From: Crambe crambe
Taxonomy: Eukaryota; Porifera; Demospongiae; Poecilosclerida; Crambeidae
Length of the DNA stretch: 64,000 bases
Assembly (NCBI GenBank): GCA_963924555.1
Contig: OZ004595.1
Coordinates: forward strand, 4,144,099 to 4,208,098
Direction of reading: 5' to 3'
How positions within the stretch are numbered: the stretch's first letter is position 1; the number at the start of each line of letters is the position of its first letter. Shown piece by piece: positions 46,506 to 58,112 of this stretch. A program made the position numbers and the translations under genes. Below the pieces are notes generated by a model that searched no databases, was not told the origin of the DNA, and saw only the letters and a list, made by a program, of their open reading frames with translations.

Positions 46506-47993
46506 ATGGCTGCACTGACTGCTATTCCCCAGAGTACTCCCGTAGGACAATTTTCAACTGGCGGAGCTGAGTGGATGGATAAAGAAGTATCCACAGGCGT
46601 AAGTAATACATTGTAAAATACATGCCTAATGATAAGGAAACATTCTTTTTTTTCTTCCAGACTTCCATTATGGCTGTGGAATTTGATGGGGGAGTTATTA
46701 TTGGAGCTGATTCCAGGACCAGTTCAGGGGTATATGTAGCCAACAGGGTGTCTGATAAGTTGACTGAGATCTCTGATAGAATTTACTGCTGTCGTTCAGG
46801 ATCATCAGCAGACACTCAATCCATAGCAGACAAGGTGAAGCTCCATCTCAACCTTCACAGGTATAGCACCTTTTATATGTTGCTGGTTATATTAGCCAGT
46901 ATCTGTGGATACTGCATTACTGCATTTACTATAATTCAAACTTTAAGCTTTTTGGTTAGTTTCACTAAGGTGGTACTAAGCAACAAGTACTAAACAACAA
47001 TTTTGAGAAGGAAGAGAATAACTAGAACTGGCCAAGGTGATATAAGGCCACTCTGGTAATGGTCATCATTGTCAAAAGTAACCATCAGTAACCTTCACGA
47101 AACTGAGATTGCTATATCTTTTGAACAGTATAGAAATTGGGGAGCCTCCTTTGGTGAAGACAGCTGCTACCCTATTTCGACGTAGCTGCTATGAGGGAAG
47201 AGAGAATTCTATAGCAGGAATCATCTGTGCAGGCTGGGATAAGAGGGAAGGAGGTCAGGTACGTTTGATTGTTACATGATCTCTCGGGTTTTTGGAAAGT
47301 TTGTGATAACAAAAGAGCAAAAGAGTCAATGAGTTAAAGTGAGCATATAGCTATACCCAGAACATTGGGAAAAGTATGGAAGGCCTCTTCATGAGAATCC
47401 AAAATGATTCAGATTGACCCGGTCCATTTTCAGCTTGAATATAGTGAGTTTATGCAGAGGTTTGTTGGCTGTGGCAGGTGTGACTCATTGCATTTTGTGT
47501 GTATTAATAAATGAGTGAGGATAGTGTCCGTGTTGAGATGAACAATAAATGCATGCCATCTCCTTGTTTTGTTCGCATTCCATTCTCATGTTCTGATCTC
47601 AGGTTTTCTCCATTCCATTGGGAGGGATGTGTGTGCGGCAGCCATTTGCAATTGGTGGCTCAGGCAGCACTTACATTTATGGCTACTGTGATGCTCACTT
47701 CAAGCCAGGCATGACTCAGAACGAGTGTGTCGACTTCATCAAGAATGGTGTGCTTCTATTGTAGTTTTTTGTTTATTTGTTTTAGGCAAGTAAAATTACT
47801 TATTTCAAGGGGCTCCCTTCTTTTTTGCACTCGAGTTATTTGTTTTTTTTTCCTTCCTCCCTCAGCTCTGGGTCTTGCAGTGGCCCGTGATGGTAGTTCA
47901 GGTGGTGTGCTGAGACTGGCAATTATCAAAGAGAGCGGAGTCACTAGGAATGTCTTTACTGGAACAGAGATCCCACAGTTCTACCTGGACTAG
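46506..47993 (+). CDS. PSMB6: proteasome subunit beta type-6 (beta1, caspase-like)
   Basis: Five exons join in phase (46506-46598, 46661-46860, 47129-47258, 47603-47747, 47866-47993) to give 231 residues. The propeptide (1-31) ends EVSTG and is cleaved before the catalytic Thr32 of [11 protein letters not shown]. Mature-domain landmarks are [28 protein letters not shown], the [10 protein letters not shown] loop and [13 protein letters not shown]. It forms the caspase-like site of the 20S core. The intron after the propeptide codon for Gly31 falls exactly at the autoprocessing site. Confidence 0.95.
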
Positions 47994-48163
47994 ATAATTA
48001 ACCTTCACTTGTGCATTATGCTGTATATACTGATAATAGGTGGCAAAATAATTATTATTGTGCAGCATCAATAAGTGAAACATAAAAACAATGACCATGC
48101 AGTTATCACTGATAAAAAATAATTAAAAATATCACACACAGCAATAATATAATTTAGATCATG

Positions 48164-51100
48164 CTACAGTATGACACACCCACATGTACATCTACCTGAA
48201 TGGCAGCAGCACAAACAACAGTTCTGTTGTTTTTTGTTTGTGTTTGCTGCACTTGCTGTTCTATTCACTATGAGTTGTGAACTGGAATCATTGTTACCAT
48301 TTGGGTAAGACAAAAGTGCTGAATTCTCTGCAGCTTGTCGAGCTAAACAAGAATGAAATGGAATGTAAATAGCTTATATTATTTTGAAACTTTCTTTGTA
48401 CAAAATGGTACAGACCCTCATGCACATAGCAATGGACAGCCTTTGTCAGGTCACCATACAAAAGCCAAAAAAGCCTTGGCAATTGATGTCGGAGGGTATT
48501 AGATTTGTGGTGTGCTCTGTGGTGGACTGGAGATATCTACGATGGTGGGAATAGGAATACTGTAGATTCTATTATCAAAATCAAGTAGATAAATATGGAG
48601 AGATTTTTTATAAACCATATACCAACTGTTATCCATACACATAGGGTGTACACAAAGCCTTTCTCCACGTATTAAAATTTGTTTTTCAGTCTCAGCATGC
48701 TGAGCATATGTACCTCTGCCTATTGAGCAATGTGTAATTTTTTGCTCAGTAGCTTGGGCCATTGAACATTGATAATTAGTGTTCGCACACACTTTTCACA
48801 CAGCATGCTGAACATACCTCTGCCTTTCAGAGAACCCTGGACATATAGAGTCACTACAGCCTCACACAACGCTGTCAACATCTCATCCACCCCTTCCCCA
48901 GTGCTAGCACTGACTTCAAACACATTCTCCAGGGGGATATTCAAATGTCCAGCAAAACTCTGCAACATTTCAAAAGTGATTTCTCTCTCAGTTTGATGCA
49001 AGTCACTCTTTGTTCCAACAACTGCGTAAATGATGTTGGAATCATCAATGTAGTATTGAGCTTCAGCATGCCACTTTGTGAGACAAGTCAGAGTGTGCTC
49101 ACTGTCCAAGCTGCATACCAGGATGATCACATTGGCTCTCTTATAGTACTGAGCAGTCAGTGATTGGTAGCGTTCCCTGCTGCCCGTGTCCATCAAAGTA
49201 AGCTGCAGAAAAAGAAAAGTCCAGCATAATATTATGCATGCAAAAAGATCTTTGTAAAGGCAAGACTTTGGCCCAAGTGGGTAGCTCATTAAAGGATCCT
49301 TGCTATGCTTTAAAAAATGTGCATTGCAAGGTTCACCAGTGCTGTTTATATTAATTAGTTGGCCCAACCAGTTAAAAGAAACACTTACAGTAACATTTTC
49401 AGTGCATAATGAACATAAATACACAAATGAATTGTGAGAAATAAACAAATTATGTGTATTTTATGCCCATGCACACACCATCAGATGCAAGATGATAAAA
49501 GAACATAATTATAGAGGATCATGACTAATTTATGATGCTAGTCATAATTATTATGCATATCTCTAACTGAGCTACAGGCAGGTATGATGGTCATTTCCAA
49601 AGAAATGGCCAACCAAATTTCAGCATTAGAGGCCCACCACATACCGTTTAGCACGATATTTTCGTGGATTTCGTGGTTGTGAAAAAATAATACACAAGAA
49701 TAAGACGGTTCACACCAATATTTGCAAAACCACAAAAATTTTGACCCACGAAAAATTTGGGCTATACATAAGACAGAGATAAGATAATTATAACAAGAGA
49801 TTTCACTTGACCTACATACATTGATTTTTGTCCTACTATCTGGTCTTCTCACAGTAGAATACGAGTCATAGAATCTTGTCCGTGAGCTGGGACCTCCACT
49901 AACTGTTGAAGTCTTGTCTCTTTCCTCTGGACTGTCTCTGAAAGCCTGAGGAGTGGATGGGTGCAGGGGTGTCAGGGAGGAAGAGACCGAGGGGGAGAAG
50001 TGAGGGAGGGAAGGAGAAAGGGAAATGTAGGGAAGGGAGACAGTAAACAAATGATTATGTGCAAATCACTGGATAGTTATGTCAAAAAGCACCTGTAAGG
50101 TACAAGCCTTGGTAATAAGCATCCTAGGAAAATTGACTCCAAAGCTTCTGAATGCTTGGCACAGGGTGTTTCTCCAGCGTTAAGTATTTGCAGATAATTT
50201 TACCTGGACACAAGAAGCTGGGCTTTTTTCTGAAGCTACAAAACAGGATGGGGAGGTTGGGTCTGCTCAAAGCATACAAACCTCGAGGAATGGTACCTTC
50301 AAAAATGTATGTGCTAGTCAGTAATAACTGAGGAAATGAGTACTGTACATAATAGTCCACCCACCCATGATCACCTATTCTGCTTCATCAGTACACACAC
50401 AATTTCTCCCCTCAAATAACCTCGTCAGCAGTTGTCTCCTCAACTATTATACTGTAGATTCAGGATGGTTGTCCATAAGGAATGAGAAATAGGTAGTGGC
50501 TTACAAGGACCTAAGAAACTTGATCCTTTCAATCCATGCAGTTGTGTAAACCATAGGACAAAATGTATCCACCTATTCCCCAAACCTTCCACCTTCAATG
50601 GACAGTACAAATTTTGGGGTTGCCTGCTTATAGAGGTTGTATATTATTTCTTGCAAATGTACATTGGAGAATGACATAGTGAAACAGAACCTGAAAGCAG
50701 TACATATTTCCTTCATGGCTTGCTATTGATATGATACAATATAATTCTTTCCACACTGGATTTTATTAAGAAGTGCCGAATATAGAGAGTAGGGAGTGAC
50801 ACTGCATTTGGGACTCTGGGCATAACAGTAATTGAAGGAGTACAGGTCAAGTTGATAGTGAATGGCCTAACAAACTGGTGTCATAGTCAAGTTGATAGGA
50901 AAAGAATGAAAGATGGTGTCATGGTCAAGTTGATAGGAAAAGATGAATGACCTAGCAGACTGGTGTCAGTCAAGTTTGAACAGTATACATCTGAAAAAAG
51001 GTTTGCTCTCTGCTTCCTCTTCTATATAGTTATGGTAGGGCTTCTATACACTAGTCCATGTTTACTCGGGTCCTATAATAAACTGTATTTCCCCACTTGC

Positions 51101-51950
51101 GTATTCATACTAAAAACATCTGGTAGACTAGTTCGAAATGGAACTGAATAGAGCAGTCTGAAACAATGCATACTACTCTGCTAAAAATGGAAGGAAATCC
51201 GCACTTAGAGTTGAATACCAAAAATGGTAATAATAAAATAACACACACACATGTACATAAGTTTGGTTTCAAGATTAGTTGTAGCTAGCGAAATGAGAGG
51301 AAGAGCTACATATGAAAGGAGCTACATACACATTTGAAGGGTAATTTGTATAGGTAATTACAAAAGTATTGCAGCTGGCTACAGTGGTTTTAACTAGGCA
51401 AAAGTGGAAACAGAATTCAGCTACTACATGTGCACAATGTCGATTGATTGCCAAGTTGTGAGATCTGCTCTACCAAGCTAGACACTGAACAGTAGCTATG
51501 TTTAACTAGTGAGCAACCTAGAACCATCTTGCTGAGACACGCAAAAGTCAGTGTCCATTGAGGCTGAGACACACTAAAGTTAGTGTCTATGACTAAGACT
51601 AGCTAGTGGAATACCCGATTACCATAGTTATGCATCCCTAGCAAATATTAATGTTCAACTGAACAAGACTCGGTTGGCACCACACTCAATGTTTCAATAG
51701 AGGAGAGCAGCAGGTGTAGGATGGGGGCAGCATCTCATTAAGTACAAGTTAGTGACAGATAATTTATGCTGCTCCGGATTCTCGTAGATACAAAACGTAC
51801 TAACACACAAATACTTGCTTTGTTTTTTACTCTGTAGAATAAGCAGCTTTTTCCCGATCCCGCCTCTCCTAGAAGACATATTCGAATAGCGTATTGCTTG
51901 CTTCTTGACCCTAGACTTCTCGGATACACCGGTCCAAAAGCATTCGACAT
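48164..51950 (-). CDS. atypical Ras/Rab-like small GTPase with CVIL tail
   Basis: Five exons join in phase (51950-51831, 50235-50204, 49937-49820, 49202-48818, 48342-48164) to give 277 residues. G1 is GEAGSGKS (residues 28-35). A Ser/Arg-rich insert (ERDKTSTVSGGPSSRTR) sits where switch I is expected. G3 is LMDTGSRERY in place of DxAGQE. G4 is TKSD instead of NKxD and G5 is SAS. The C terminus is NCCLCCCHSGRCTCGCVIL, so it ends in a CaaX box (CVIL, geranylgeranyl type) preceded by many cysteines that could be palmitoylated. It is probably a membrane-anchored GTPase with altered hydrolysis. The nearest family is Rab/Ras, subfamily unclear. Intron 1 is about 1.6 kb. Confidence 0.8.
49640..49765. 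repeat. hairpin-forming repeat in a GTPase intron
   Basis: ATATTTTCGTGGATTTCGTG and CACGAAAAAT near the other end form an imperfect inverted repeat rich in TTTTCGTGG / CCACGAAAA. Probably a small palindromic MITE remnant. Confidence 0.4.
50400..51800. other. intron 1 of the GTPase, no exons seen
   Basis: It contains a short tandem-like repeat of GGTGTCA..GTCAAGTTGATAG at 50876-50975. No coding exons found. Confidence 0.4.
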
Positions 51951-52017
51951 GACAGCTACGGCTCGCTCATATCATGGATTATTTTTGGAGGTGTGGCTGC
52001 GCTAATGACCGTAGTTA

Positions 52018-52048
52018 ACCCTTTACCAATCGATAATTGGTAAAGGGT
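52018..52048. promoter_or_regulatory. palindromic ACCCTTTACCAA / TTGGTAAAGGGT pair
   Basis: Two inverted 12-mers separated by TCGATAA lie 68-98 bases upstream of the GTPase start codon. Either a promoter element or two abutting transposon ends. Confidence 0.45.
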
Positions 52049-52197
52049 CGGCTACGCAAGTTAGCATGCGCACACTAGCTAGCTAGCTAGCTGCTTGATC
52101 GCGTATCGACCCCGTACCCAATAACGTTAACATGTGCATACCCTTTATCAACGGACGTCATTGCTTTCATGTGATGTACTATAGCTATACCACAGTA

Positions 52198-54012
52198 GAA
52201 ATTTCCTGAACCTTTTCCTATGGTGGGGTCCTCAGCTTGGTTGTCCAAGTGGCAACCTGGGGCAACTCCTGTAATTTTTGTGTTTGTGGACGCTTAACTT
52301 GCTTTGAGCAAAATTATACACTTTGGAGGGTTTTTTGGTATGCAGAATTCATTTCTGGCATTATTTTTTCAATTCAAAGTGAAGGTCAGGTCACACACAA
52401 AGGTCAGGTCACAAAAATTAAAGTTATACATCCTCAAATGGCTCAGTCTATACTATTCCTCAAGGTCCAGATGGTGGGATGGGACAGTATTGGACATCAA
52501 TGCAACCTAGGGCCGCAATGTTTGCAGCTGCTAGGTTTGCATGCCCTCACAGTGGGTGTGATACAGCCTCATACCCATACATATGTACAGCAAAGGCAAA
52601 GCTAGAGCACTTAATACCTTGCTCTTTGGGGACTTCCCTGGTTTAGCTGATGTTGTTGGAGAGGTGAGTGCAACACAGGTTGAGCTAATGGAGGCAGTGA
52701 AACCAGCTCTTTACAATCAAGTTCCAGGGACATAAATGGAATCTGCCCGCTTTAGCTAACCTATTTCAAATCATGGCTCTTTCTCCAACACACACTACGA
52801 GCCCAACAAGTAATGCTGTGGAAAGCAGCAGACCATCAAGCCCCCTGCCGAGTCAAGTAATCTCAATCTGACTTAGGATGGGAAATCAAGGAAGACATTC
52901 CTGTTCCTGTTGTGGCTCTGGGTGACCCAGCCCCACCAGAGCTGATTATTATTCAGTGTCAGGCACAAGGGAAGAAATGCAGCACTGCAGCATGTTTCTG
53001 TAAGAAAGAGCACCTGGCATGCACATCTTTACTGGAATCGTACAGGAGAGGATGGTTGCCATGACCCATCCTTTCACCAAGAAGCAAGAAGTAATGGAAG
53101 AATCCGAATGGGATCGTGAAGAGGCTGCCAATATTGAGGTTTACTGAAGAGGAGGGTGATGAGTATATTATGGCATTCCAGCTTATACTAACAGGACAAA
53201 TACATCTGTGTCATCTAAGCACAGAAATTACATTCTTTCCATAATTGCTGCTGGCTAAGGACATAGGAGATAATGGTCATCATGACCAAATGCACCTTCA
53301 TCCATCATCACATTCTCTGCTACAATGAAGGTAGACATGCAGCACACTCACTTGTTCTTACTTTTAAGGATTGCATCTCTTTTGGGAAGAGAGCTGGTAA
53401 TAGAGAGCTCATAGTCAATGATATGATTACTTCACCAGTACGTTGCATTCTCTCATGATCCTTGGCAGACACACCCTGGTATTTGTGATTTTATTAATAG
53501 TGACTCAAACAATTCTTGATAGATGCAATCAAGTTGGAGGGACTGCCATCATGAGGCCACACAATATTGTAGAACATTTGTGAAACATCCACTATGACAG
53601 CATCAGCATTGGCAAGGTCTCCAGCACACCAAGGCGTTTGACTAGGTCAGAATTGTTGCCTTTTCGTAGACAACCATGCTCATCAATAAGTGATGAAGGA
53701 ACTTGAAGGCACTGCACACACTCATAAGCAAAGAGGCTCAAGTACAACTGCCTGATTTCATGTTTATTATTGACCGATTAATTTTTTCCCACCCAAAGTA
53801 AATTTTAACCTTAAATCCAAAACTATAAATGGATTCTACATACTCCAAAACCCTTAAATGATGTATGTGAAAATGTCACAAAAAGCGTCCAACAGCCACA
53901 AAAATTTCAGGAGTTGCCCAAGGTTGCCACCCAGGCAACCAAGCTGAATTTGTTCTAGGACCCCATACGAGTGAAAATCAACAAAAAAAAACTACATAGG
54001 AAAGGATATTTC
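52198..54012. mobile_element. decayed DNA transposon with long terminal inverted repeats
   Basis: The left end 52198-52300 and right end 53881-54012 are inverted copies over about 100 bases. Shared blocks are GGGGTCCT, CAGCTTGGTTG, GTGGCAACCT.GGGCAACTCC and ATTTTTGTG. Inside, broken plus-strand frames read HALTVGVIQ then KGKARALNTLLFGDFPGLAD. Further on they read CQAQGKKCSTAACFCKKEH followed by C, a Cys-rich tail. The HALTGCD...GKGKA pattern with a C-terminal Cys cluster is one I associate with transposon-linked proteins in sponges and cnidarians. Many frame breaks: inactive. Confidence 0.6.
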
Positions 54013-54232
54013 TAGGTTCATGTACTTGAGGCGACATTGCTAAACATGTACTCATGAAACATAAAAAGTGGTATGCTTGGAACTAAAGTACTGATTCGTA
54101 GACAGTGCATGGGGCAGCAGGTCTGATGAACCATTTCAACTGCACTGGAAGTGGCAACAATCAGCAATGGATATTGTTGGACATGAAACTGAACTTCTGT
54201 ATGATCTCCAAACCACACAAATAGACTATAGC

Positions 54233-54357
54233 TAGAGCGTTTGCAATGCATCCTTTTACTATGCCAATGGTGACCATTTTGGTGCACAATAATTATTATG
54301 CTCTATGGAGATTGTGCACCAAATGGCTGCCATTGGCAGATGCATGTAAACGCTCTA
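54233..54357. repeat. foldback hairpin element
   Basis: Arms TAGAGCGTTTGCAATGCATC and GATGCATGTAAACGCTCTA, with inner arms GCCAATGGTGACCATTTTGG and CCAAATGGCTGCCATTGGC, pair around a loop at about 54291-54310. Total 125 bases. A solo foldback MITE is most likely. Confidence 0.7.
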
Positions 54358-54419
54358 TACATGGTGATAACATAAGAAGTTGTGCCGAGACACTCTAGAC
54401 TAACTTTTTAATACCAGTT

Positions 54420-55430
54420 CCCTTCCACCTATGAGGTGAAAATCATTCTGCTGAAGTAACATAATCATGTTGGAGTTATATCCTAAGGTACCAAGCCTGG
54501 TATCTAGGCGCCAGTAACATCATCATTATCTGGGTTCTTGGCCAGCACTCTTAATTAAGTATCCAGAATCTCATATAGCTTGGGGCAACTCATCTTTACA
54601 TGCAAGCTGATTCTGTCCAATGAAAATATTGCATTGGCCCATAGATAGTATATCTATGATTGACCATAGAAATGTCCCTCACTATCCAGTTGATAGGCTA
54701 TGAAGCTGATAGGCTGCATACAGCTTCGTTAATATTCCATTCAATATGGAATACCTAGAAAATGGCAAATCTTTAGGCCACTATTTATAGAATCCGCCTA
54801 GTTTCCTGTCCAAGAAGACATCCACAAGTGCTGCGGGCGGGAGGTTATTATAATTATTCTATTATTGCTTCGTTGTTTGTCTCAAAGGTCCTGTCTTCAT
54901 CATTCACCACGGGCTTTCCCAAAAAGAGCTCCAAATGTGCGCGCTCTACTGCGCGCATGAGCAATGGTAATATTTTTTGATGCGGTGACATTTTCAATAC
55001 GCGGGCGGTGGACAGGAAATATATATATATTTTTAACGTTGCTCAGCAACTGAAATATAAAAATGTAGAGAGGAGAAATAAATAATATGAAACAAAAGGT
55101 TAGGGTGACGTGTAATTAGTCCAATGCTGGGATGTGGCAGACCCGGGTGATATCTGTTGGGGCCTCAGGTTCCCTGGTTGCATGGCCAATGGTGGAACGG
55201 GCACCCCTGATGCACATGATAGCTGCAATCATTCTATTAATAGTGGCTTTACATGCAAGCAAGGGCGTATCGAGCTGCGAACTCGATATGCCCTTGATGC
55301 AAGTTGTCTAATGAATAGTTTGAGAAAATTAGTAGTATATTCAATCAATTCATGGCAGCATAAAAGTCAAAAAGCAAATCTTTACATATTTAGCTAATAG
55401 CTATTCAAAGTCGGAATACAACTGTTCGAG
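54420..55430. other. intergenic, no gene seen
   Basis: AT-rich with no supported exons. A block near 54930-55010 is CpG/GCGC-rich (GCGCGCTCTACTGCGCGCATG). Confidence 0.4.
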
Positions 55431-55436
55431 AAATAT

Positions 55437-55667
55437 TCAACCAACACAGCATGGGAGGTGAAGCCGACAGCACACAGCATTCATCCTGCTGTTCACATTC
55501 GGATCTCCACCAACACAGCATGGGAGGCGAAGCTGACAGCACACAGCATTCATCACATTCGGATCTCCACCAACAAGAGATCGAGGGCCTTGAGCGGGCA
55601 GAGCTTCTGTCACACTTAAGAAGATTAGAGAAAAAGATAAAACTAATATGACAGCTAGCCACTTCAT
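55437..55667 (-). CDS. secreted two-core CC-x5-CC peptide precursor (peptide gene 1)
   Basis: An intact 76-residue frame from the ATG at 55667. Residues 1-22 form a signal peptide (MKWLAVILVLSFSLIFLSVT then EA). A short spacer leads to two tandem cores, each with NAVCC, five residues ending LP, then CCVG. The cores are separated by GGDPNVN, and GGDPNV precedes the first as well, so a unit of about 28 residues is duplicated. The precursor ends CCVG-stop, so the last Gly could donate a C-terminal amide. The four-cysteine CC-CC spacing resembles framework-V conotoxins, most likely by convergence. No family is assigned. An acceptor-like TTATGCAG about 20 bases upstream suggests a 5' UTR intron. 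An ACGCATGCGCAG motif lies at 55724. Confidence 0.6.
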   Translation of the reverse strand: MKWLAVILVLSFSLIFLSVTEALPAQGPRSLVGGDPNVMNAVCCQLRLPCCVGGDPNVNSRMNAVCCRLHLPCCVG

Positions 55668-55719
55668 CTTCTAGTATTACTGCATAAGCGACCGAAATTC
55701 TATTCTTTTGTATCGAGTA

Positions 55720-55736
55720 ATACGCATGCGCAGTTT
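55720..55736 (-). promoter_or_regulatory. NRF-1-like palindrome upstream of peptide gene 1
   Basis: TACGCATGCGCAG about 55 bases upstream of the start codon, the same type of motif as in the TMEM222/SRM promoter. Confidence 0.35.
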
Positions 55737-55799
55737 CGTGGAGCCACGCCCTGTTTCCGTGAACGCTAGTCGTAACGACTAGTTGACTACTACTAAGCG

Positions 55800-56740
55800 A
55801 GCTGGGTGCTAGAGGAACAACTCATTTATACCGGGCCCTGGGTCATTTCCCACAGACCCATGGTCTCAGGAAGGTACTGGAACTATCCAAAGAACAAATT
55901 CACCATCTATTTGATGACGCTGCGAAGTTAACAGATCATCTTTCGGGCCAGAGAGCCAGATTGTTGAAGAAGCCCTGCATGAGCATGTATTAGTTATTAG
56001 ATACAATAATGCTGGCTTCATAACATACCATGTATCTTTATCATGTTACCGTAACTAGCTACTTTCTTCCCAAGGGTGTGTCACTGAAACATCCAATTGC
56101 TGAGCTCAGGAAGTAGCCACAAGCACATTGATTAGCTATAACAGCTACTTGGTCTATAGTCTACATTAGGTCTCTTGTAGAGAGGTTAAACTTTCTTTCT
56201 ATGAGAAGGTTGTCCTTTTCTATTGTGTTGTGCTTGCTATACTCAAAGGCCCTTTATTGGAGGTTGCACTGTATCATGTTTGTCATTATATATATTACAT
56301 GCAGGTGACCACTTTGCAGTAGTACCATGAGAGTGAGCTTCCCACTGTGCTCCCATATCCTTCCAGTTTGCCCTCCTCACATAGCAGACATGGCTTGCTC
56401 CCCCTTCCACCTAATTTCGCGCATGCACAAACTCAATAAGATGGGAGTGGGCGGGTTATAGCTATGCCTTTCACTGGTTGTAATGTACTGCAGAAGATTT
56501 TTCTTTTCAATTTCTAAATTTTTACTAAGTAGCTATTCATGATATGGAAAACAGTGAGGACAATGGAAATGTTCTTAATAATACTAAATTTCTGATAAGA
56601 AACGACATCATGTCTTGAATAAATTGTACGTAGAACTTTATGTAGATAGGAGAATGGTTGGTGGCTAAATGCTTCATGCAGGACCACTATAACTAATGTT
56701 ATTTAGCATATGAAGTATTAGTGTTCATAAGCTGTACACT
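55800..56740. other. no gene seen
   Basis: Spacer between the divergent peptide genes. No supported exons. Confidence 0.4.
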
Positions 56741-56745
56741 ATTGC

Positions 56746-57692
56746 TGGTCACATGACTTTGTGACCAATGAAAAGTGTGCTTAAAGCACACTTTTAGGTG
56801 CAACACACACTTGCTGAAGGTTTATGGAAAATCCACTAGGACTATGACCTTCAGTTCAGGTAAGCTAAATGACTTTCGAGTTTCACTAGTTACATTGGTT
56901 TCCAATTTCTCATATATTTTTTTGAATAATTATCATTAAACTTGTACACTCTTTAAAAACCACTGAAACTGAATGTGTGTCAGAACTTCAGAACTTGCTA
57001 GGTACTAAAGAGTACGGTGAAGTGTAAGGGTGTCCAACTGGAATCTGATTAGACCCAAGTCATGTTAGCTACCAGCAATCAAGCCTAACTAACCTTGCGT
57101 CTTTTAATGAGACACACGAGGATGATGCGAAAGTGCACTCAGTTACATAATGCACTTGCCTTCGGCTTGTGCATTATTAACCTCGTGCACTATCACATCA
57201 TCCTTGTGTGCACATTAGCTAAGTCAGCTAGGTATGTTATAACTATTACTTATGAGAGAAGCCACACCCATTCCGGACTAGAGAGTGCTATCACACTCTC
57301 TGATAATCTTTTCATATATATCACCCCCACCCGATTTATTAGTTTGTAGCCTTTTTTTCAGCTCATCTTTTTGTGATCCACTCATTCAAGAAGAAATTTT
57401 GAAGGATACGCTTCTTTTAATGCTGAGGCTCCATTAGCTAGCTAGCTACCAAGTGTGTCTTAAAATCATGCAGGCCCAAGGGGAAACCTAAAATCTGAAT
57501 TACGATAATGTGAATTGTTTGTACCTAGCTAATTGTGTAGCTATACATTTGACAAGGCAAATGCTCATGAAGTGATATTACATGTAGCTAAGCTAATGCA
57601 ATAAAATTTCATGGGTGCTAACCACACACCATTATGTTGTAGCAAGTATCAAAGAGATGAACTGCAGGTAGTGATTCATACAACTGAGTATT
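56746..57692 (+). repeat. duplicated block, copy A (upstream of peptide gene 2)
   Basis: It shares many long stretches, in the same order, with 62207-62672. These include the palindrome AAAAGTGTGCTTAAAGCACA, AGGACTATGACCTTC, TGTGTGTCAGAA.TTCAGAAC, GGCAAATGCTCATGAAGTGA and AAAGAGATGAACTGCAGGTA followed by GTGATTCATACAACTGAG. Copy A carries an extra roughly 450 bases (about 57070-57525) absent from copy B, probably an insertion. Confidence 0.75.
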
Positions 57693-57875
57693 ATGTGGCA
57701 TTCAAACTATTGTGTTGCATACTTCGTGTCTGGGTTTCTTTCAATAGCTATTATAGCCTAGCTACTCTATATAACTTTGGAAGTTCTTTTCTTGCACATC
57801 AGTTTTTCCACACAAGAGTGAAAAAGCAATCTTATTTCAAACGGTCATCTTCAGGCAGATATTGACATTAGCAAG

Positions 57876-58112
57876 ATGAACTGGTGCACCATGTTGTTTA
57901 TCTCGTCTGTTTTGGTGCTTTTTCTCATCCAGAATCCTGTGACTGAAGCCATTCCTTCACCAGCTTTGGGTATTGAGGTTCAGCCTACACAAGATGGAAG
58001 CATTGACAGCAGAACCAACAGGAAAGAATTTAAAGAATACACTATTAAGAATGTGATGGATAATGTATGCTGTGCTTATAATCTTCCTTGTTGCAACACT
58101 AAAGAAAAGTGA
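57876..58112 (+). CDS. secreted single-core CC-x5-CC peptide precursor (peptide gene 2)
   Basis: An intact 78-residue frame. Residues 1-25 form a signal peptide ending PVTEA, followed by IPSPALG, an acidic/polar propeptide (about 26-58) and a C-terminal core NVMDNVCC, five residues ending LP, CC, then a short NTKEK tail. It shares with peptide gene 1 the VTEA(I/L)P junction and the core NVMxxVCCxxxLPCC, so the two are homologous although the propeptides differ. A Lys before the core (IKNVMD) could be a processing site. A splice acceptor-like TCTTCAGGCAG lies just upstream. The likely product is a small secreted two-disulfide peptide. Function unknown; defence or signalling are both possible. 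Confidence 0.6.
   Translation: MNWCTMLFISSVLVLFLIQNPVTEAIPSPALGIEVQPTQDGSIDSRTNRKEFKEYTIKNVMDNVCCAYNLPCCNTKEK

Noticed and set aside
55451-55651. Plus-strand frame rich in Ser/His/Gln over peptide gene 1
   Set aside because: It is the shadow of the repeated peptide cores; it has no signal peptide and ends without a recognisable feature.
55437-58112. Calling the CC-x5-CC peptides conotoxin homologues
   Set aside because: Only the cysteine spacing matches; signal and propeptide do not resemble the cone-snail T superfamily, and such short patterns arise repeatedly.
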